Shown here one piece after another: positions 6,624 to 9,018 of a DNA stretch of 9,018 nt. The notes under the pieces were generated by a model. That model saw only the letters and a program-made list of their open reading frames with translations. It was not told the origin of the DNA and did not search any database. The position numbers and the translations under genes are program-made. How positions within the stretch are numbered: position 1 is the stretch's first letter; every line of letters begins with the position of its first letter. Source of the DNA: Ruminococcus sp. UBA5129 (GTDB lineage Bacteria > Bacillota > Clostridia > Oscillospirales > Ruminococcaceae); contig DHYN01000056.1 in assembly GCA_002414125.1 (NCBI GenBank), positions 2,274 through 11,291 of the forward strand, given 5' to 3'.

Positions 6624-8144
6624 ATGAAAAATCGTTTAAAAAAAGCTATGGCGGCGGTTTTATCGCTTGCGGTCGTTGGCGGAGTTGTTTCAGCCGTGCC
6701 GCTTTGCTCCGATATGTCGGCGTCAGTTGTTTATGCGGATTCGGAATATTATAAAGTGACTGAGGGCGCATTGACGTATTTTGTTTATGACGATCATGCA
6801 GAGGTCAACGGTTGTGATAAATACGCTGAATCTGTGGAGATTTTAAGTGAGTTTGCCGGTGTGCCTGTTACAAGCATTGGAAATTATGCTTTTGATGGCT
6901 GTACATATTTAACAGAAATAACAATTCACGACAGTGTTACAAATATTGGATATTATGCTTTCAATTGGTGTAAAAGCTTAACAGAAATAAAAGTTCCTGA
7001 TAGTGTTATAAGTATTGGATATAATGCTTTCAATTCTTGTGCAAGCTTAACAGAAATAAAAATTCCTGATAGTGTTACGAGTATTGGAGATGATGCTTTC
7101 AGTTATTGTACAAGCTTGACAGAAATAAATGTTTCAGAGAATAATTCGGAATACTGTAGTATAAATGGTGTTTTGTTCAACAAAGATAAAACAGAACTGT
7201 ATACTTATCCCTGCGGCAAAACAGACAAAAAGTATGTTATTCCCGACAGTGTTACAAGCGTGGGAAAGCGTGCTTTTGAGCCTTGTAAAGATTTAACGGA
7301 AATAACGATTCCCGATAGTGTTACAAGTATCGGGGAGTATGTTTTTGTGCTCTGTGAAGGCTTAACCCGGATAACGATCCCCGATAGTGTTGCAAGTATT
7401 GGAAATTGTGCTTTTAGTGGCTGTACAAGCTTGACAGAGATAAATGTTTCAGAGAATAATTCGGAATACTGTAGTATAAATGGTGTTTTATTTAACAAAG
7501 ATAAAACAGAACTGTATACTTATCCCCAAGGTAAAACAGACAAAAAGTATGTTATTCCCGACAGCGTTACAAGGATCGGAGATCATGCTTTTGCCGGCTG
7601 TGAAAACTTAACGGAAATAACGATCCCCGATAGTGTTGCAGGCATTGAAGAGAATGCTTTCTATTCATGTGAAAGTTTAACAGAAATAACGATCCCTGAC
7701 AGTGTTACAAGTATTGGAGATTTTGCTTTCGCTTTCTGTGAAAGTTTAACAGAAATAACAATCCCCGACAGTATTACAATCCTTGAAGACAGTACTTTCA
7801 TTTTTTGTACAAGTTTAACAAAAATAACGATTCCCGACAGTGTTACAAGCATTGGAAATCGTGCTTTTGCAGGTTGTACAGACGTAACGATCTATGGCTA
7901 CACAGGCTCTGCTGCTGAAAAATACGCAGCTGAAAAAGAGTTCACATTCATCGCACTCGACGCAGAAAAAACAGTAGGCGACCTCAACGGAGACGGCGCA
8001 GTCAACGCAGCCGATGCGGTTATACTGCAAAAGTATATTCTCGGCGCGGCAAAGCTTGTGTCAAACGCACAGGCTGACCTGAACGGCGATGGAATAGTAA
8101 ACTCGCTTGATATGGTACAAATGAGAAAAAAGCTGTTCGGCTGA
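6624..8144 (+). CDS. Secreted BspA-like leucine-rich-repeat protein with C-terminal type I dockerin
   Basis: A 506-residue predicted extracellular protein. Residues 1-38 form a signal peptide (KNRLKK, hydrophobic core, likely cut after VYA). Residues 82-~422 hold twelve 23-residue BspA/LRR_5 repeats of the type VTSIG..AF..C.SLTEITIPDS. The array is interrupted twice by a 36-residue insert (174-209 and 279-314, NSEYCSINGVLFNKDKTELY...) also known from this repeat family. The C-terminus is a type I dockerin with two calcium-binding segments, DLNGDGAVNAADAV (453-466) and DLNGDGIVNSLDMV (485-498). The dockerin implies attachment to a cohesin of a cellulosome scaffoldin; the LRR part probably mediates protein or surface binding. 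No catalytic domain is visible. AAAGGAG ends 6 bases before the ATG. The gene follows nadB by 18 bases and precedes nadC by 19, so it is likely co-transcribed, although its function looks unrelated. The repeat region is markedly AT-richer than either neighbour, suggesting separate origin. Confidence 0.92.
   Translation: MKNRLKKAMAAVLSLAVVGGVVSAVPLCSDMSASVVYADSEYYKVTEGALTYFVYDDHAEVNGCDKYAESVEILSEFAGVPVTSIGNYAFDGCTYLTEITIHDSVTNIGYYAFNWCKSLTEIKVPDSVISIGYNAFNSCASLTEIKIPDSVTSIGDDAFSYCTSLTEINVSENNSEYCSINGVLFNKDKTELYTYPCGKTDKKYVIPDSVTSVGKRAFEPCKDLTEITIPDSVTSIGEYVFVLCEGLTRITIPDSVASIGNCAFSGCTSLTEINVSENNSEYCSINGVLFNKDKTELYTYPQGKTDKKYVIPDSVTRIGDHAFAGCENLTEITIPDSVAGIEENAFYSCESLTEITIPDSVTSIGDFAFAFCESLTEITIPDSITILEDSTFIFCTSLTKITIPDSVTSIGNRAFAGCTDVTIYGYTGSAAEKYAAEKEFTFIALDAEKTVGDLNGDGAVNAADAVILQKYILGAAKLVSNAQADLNGDGIVNSLDMVQMRKKLFG
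6867..7889 (+). repeat. Coding tandem repeat: twelve 69-base LRR units with two 108-base inserts
   Basis: The LRR-coding region is built from 69-base units, each encoding 23 residues. Four units precede the first insert, three lie between the inserts and five follow the second. The units are similar but not identical at DNA level, sharing segments such as GATAGTGTTACAAGTATTGG. The unit phase is kept throughout, so no frameshift has occurred. A hand count of bases 6901-6960 gives 16 G+C of 60, against 33 of 60 in nadC at 8581-8640, so the array is compositionally distinct. Confidence 0.9.
7107..7573 (+). repeat. 315-base duplicated unit with a nearly identical 152-base core
   Basis: Bases 7107-7258 recur at 7422-7573, an offset of exactly 315 bases (105 codons: three LRRs plus one 36-residue insert). 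By eye the two 152-base copies differ at 8 positions. Within the 36-residue insert the only amino-acid change is Cys197 versus Gln302. The LRR units lying between these cores are much more diverged at both DNA and protein level, so the core has either been duplicated recently or been kept alike by gene conversion. Confidence 0.88.
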
Positions 8145-8163
8145 GCGGCGGAAAGGAAATACT

Positions 8164-9006
8164 ATGAAATTAATGCAGTGCTATATTGACAATATCATAA
8201 ATACAGCCCTCATGGAGGACATCAACTACATTGATGCCGCTGCCGATAATCTCATTCCGCCCGAGCATCGCAGCTCGGCATATTACGTTGCCAAGGAGGA
8301 CGGCGTCCTTTGCGGTATTGAAGTGGCAAAGAGAGTTTTCGAGCTGATCGGCGGCGAGATCGAGTTCAGTATACTTATGAATGACGGCGAAAAGGTAAAA
8401 AAGGGCGACATCATCGCCGAGATGAGTGGAAGCACGCTTACTCTGCTCAAGGGGGAGAGAACGGCGCTCAACATTCTCCAGCACATGTCGGGTATTGCAA
8501 CGGCAACCAACAAGTGTGCCGAGCTTATAAAAGGCACGAATGCATGGGTCACCGATACGAGAAAGACTCTCCCGGGACTCCGTGCGCTCCAGAAGTATGC
8601 GGTTACGGTAGGCGGCGGAAAAAATCATCGCTTCAACCTCTCCGATGCTGCAATGCTCAAGGACAATCACATTGACGCATACGGCGGTATAACTCCTGCG
8701 GTAACGGCTCTCCGTGAGAAGATCGGTCATACGGTAAAGATCGAGGTAGAGGTGCGTACCCTTGAGGAGCTGCGCGAGGCTCTTGACGTGAAGTGCGAGA
8801 TCATCATGCTCGACAATATGAGCTGTGCCGAAATGCGCGAGGCAGTCACTCTGACAGACGGACGCGCTCTCCTCGAAGCATCGGGAAACATCACATCCGA
8901 GAACATCCGCAGAGTTGCCGAAACGGGCGTAAATATCATCTCGCTCGGTGCGCTGACTCATTCGGTGAAATGCTTCGATATTTCGATGCGTATAGATAAA
9001 CAGTAA
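8164..9006 (+). CDS. nadC: Quinolinate phosphoribosyltransferase (decarboxylating) NadC
   Basis: NadC joins quinolinate to PRPP, releasing CO2 and pyrophosphate, to give nicotinate mononucleotide. The 280-residue protein has the usual family length. Its N-terminal domain has ALMEDINYIDAAADNL (15-30) and GERTALNILQHMSGIAT (97-113, Arg99). The barrel has DTRKTLPGLRALQKYAV (131-147, with Arg133 and Lys134), GGGKNHRFNLSD (150-161, with His155 and Arg156), AMLKDNHI (163-170, Lys166), EVEVRTLEE (194-202), IIMLDNM (213-219, Asp217) and EASGNIT (238-244), followed by ISLGALTHSV (259-268). These cover the expected quinolinate- and PRPP-binding residues, so the enzyme should be active. GAAAGGA ends 6 bases before the ATG. 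It is 19 bases after the LRR-dockerin gene, itself 18 bases after nadB. No terminator is visible in the 12 bases left in the window. Confidence 0.96.
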   Translation: MKLMQCYIDNIINTALMEDINYIDAAADNLIPPEHRSSAYYVAKEDGVLCGIEVAKRVFELIGGEIEFSILMNDGEKVKKGDIIAEMSGSTLTLLKGERTALNILQHMSGIATATNKCAELIKGTNAWVTDTRKTLPGLRALQKYAVTVGGGKNHRFNLSDAAMLKDNHIDAYGGITPAVTALREKIGHTVKIEVEVRTLEELREALDVKCEIIMLDNMSCAEMREAVTLTDGRALLEASGNITSENIRRVAETGVNIISLGALTHSVKCFDISMRIDKQ

Positions 9007-9018
9007 TCCGAATACCTG

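Noticed and set aside
6867..7889. CRISPR-like or minisatellite array
   Set aside because: The 69-base periodicity is in phase with an open frame and encodes LRR units; there are no unique spacers between identical repeats.
8170..8961. 263-codon open frame antisense to nadC
   Set aside because: nadC is unambiguous on the other strand; the antisense peptide is Cys/His-rich with no recognisable family and is a codon-bias shadow.

Overview
The window looks like a chromosomal segment from a fibre-degrading, cellulosome-forming Firmicute of the Ruminococcus / Oscillospiraceae type. The reasons are a type I dockerin on a secreted BspA-like leucine-rich-repeat protein, a GH5 cellulase-type lipoprotein with a carbohydrate-binding module, strong AAAGGA-type ribosome binding sites, consensus sigma-A promoters and moderate GC. 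The genus is an inference; no rRNA or other marker gene is present.

Layout: two transcription units diverge from a ~420-base intergenic region (4733-5150). Leftward (minus strand) runs a predicted surface-anchored CBM2-like/GH5 subfamily-1 endoglucanase-type lipoprotein (2906-4732), then a YfhO-family polytopic membrane protein, probably a GT-C-type glycosyltransferase (190-2859), then the first 57 codons of an AEC (auxin efflux carrier) family transporter that runs off the left edge (1-172). Gaps are 46 and 17 bases and no terminator was seen between them, so they may be co-transcribed.

Rightward (plus strand) runs nadB (L-aspartate oxidase, 5151-6605), a secreted LRR-dockerin protein (6624-8144) and nadC (quinolinate phosphoribosyltransferase, 8164-9006). 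Each gap is 18-19 bases with its own good RBS. NadB and NadC catalyse the first and third steps of de novo NAD synthesis from aspartate. The middle enzyme, NadA, is not in the window; a cell-surface protein gene sits between the two enzymes instead.

Both units start at promoters that match TTGACA-17-TATAAT exactly, each with a TG extended -10. The nadB transcript has a structured ~90-base leader with two hairpins, possibly a three-way junction, and an inverted repeat lies just upstream of its -35. The rest of the intergenic region holds no convincing gene. Bases 9007-9018 after nadC are too short to interpret. The most interesting points are the LRR-dockerin gene embedded in a NAD operon, the structured nadB leader, and a recently homogenised duplication inside the LRR gene.
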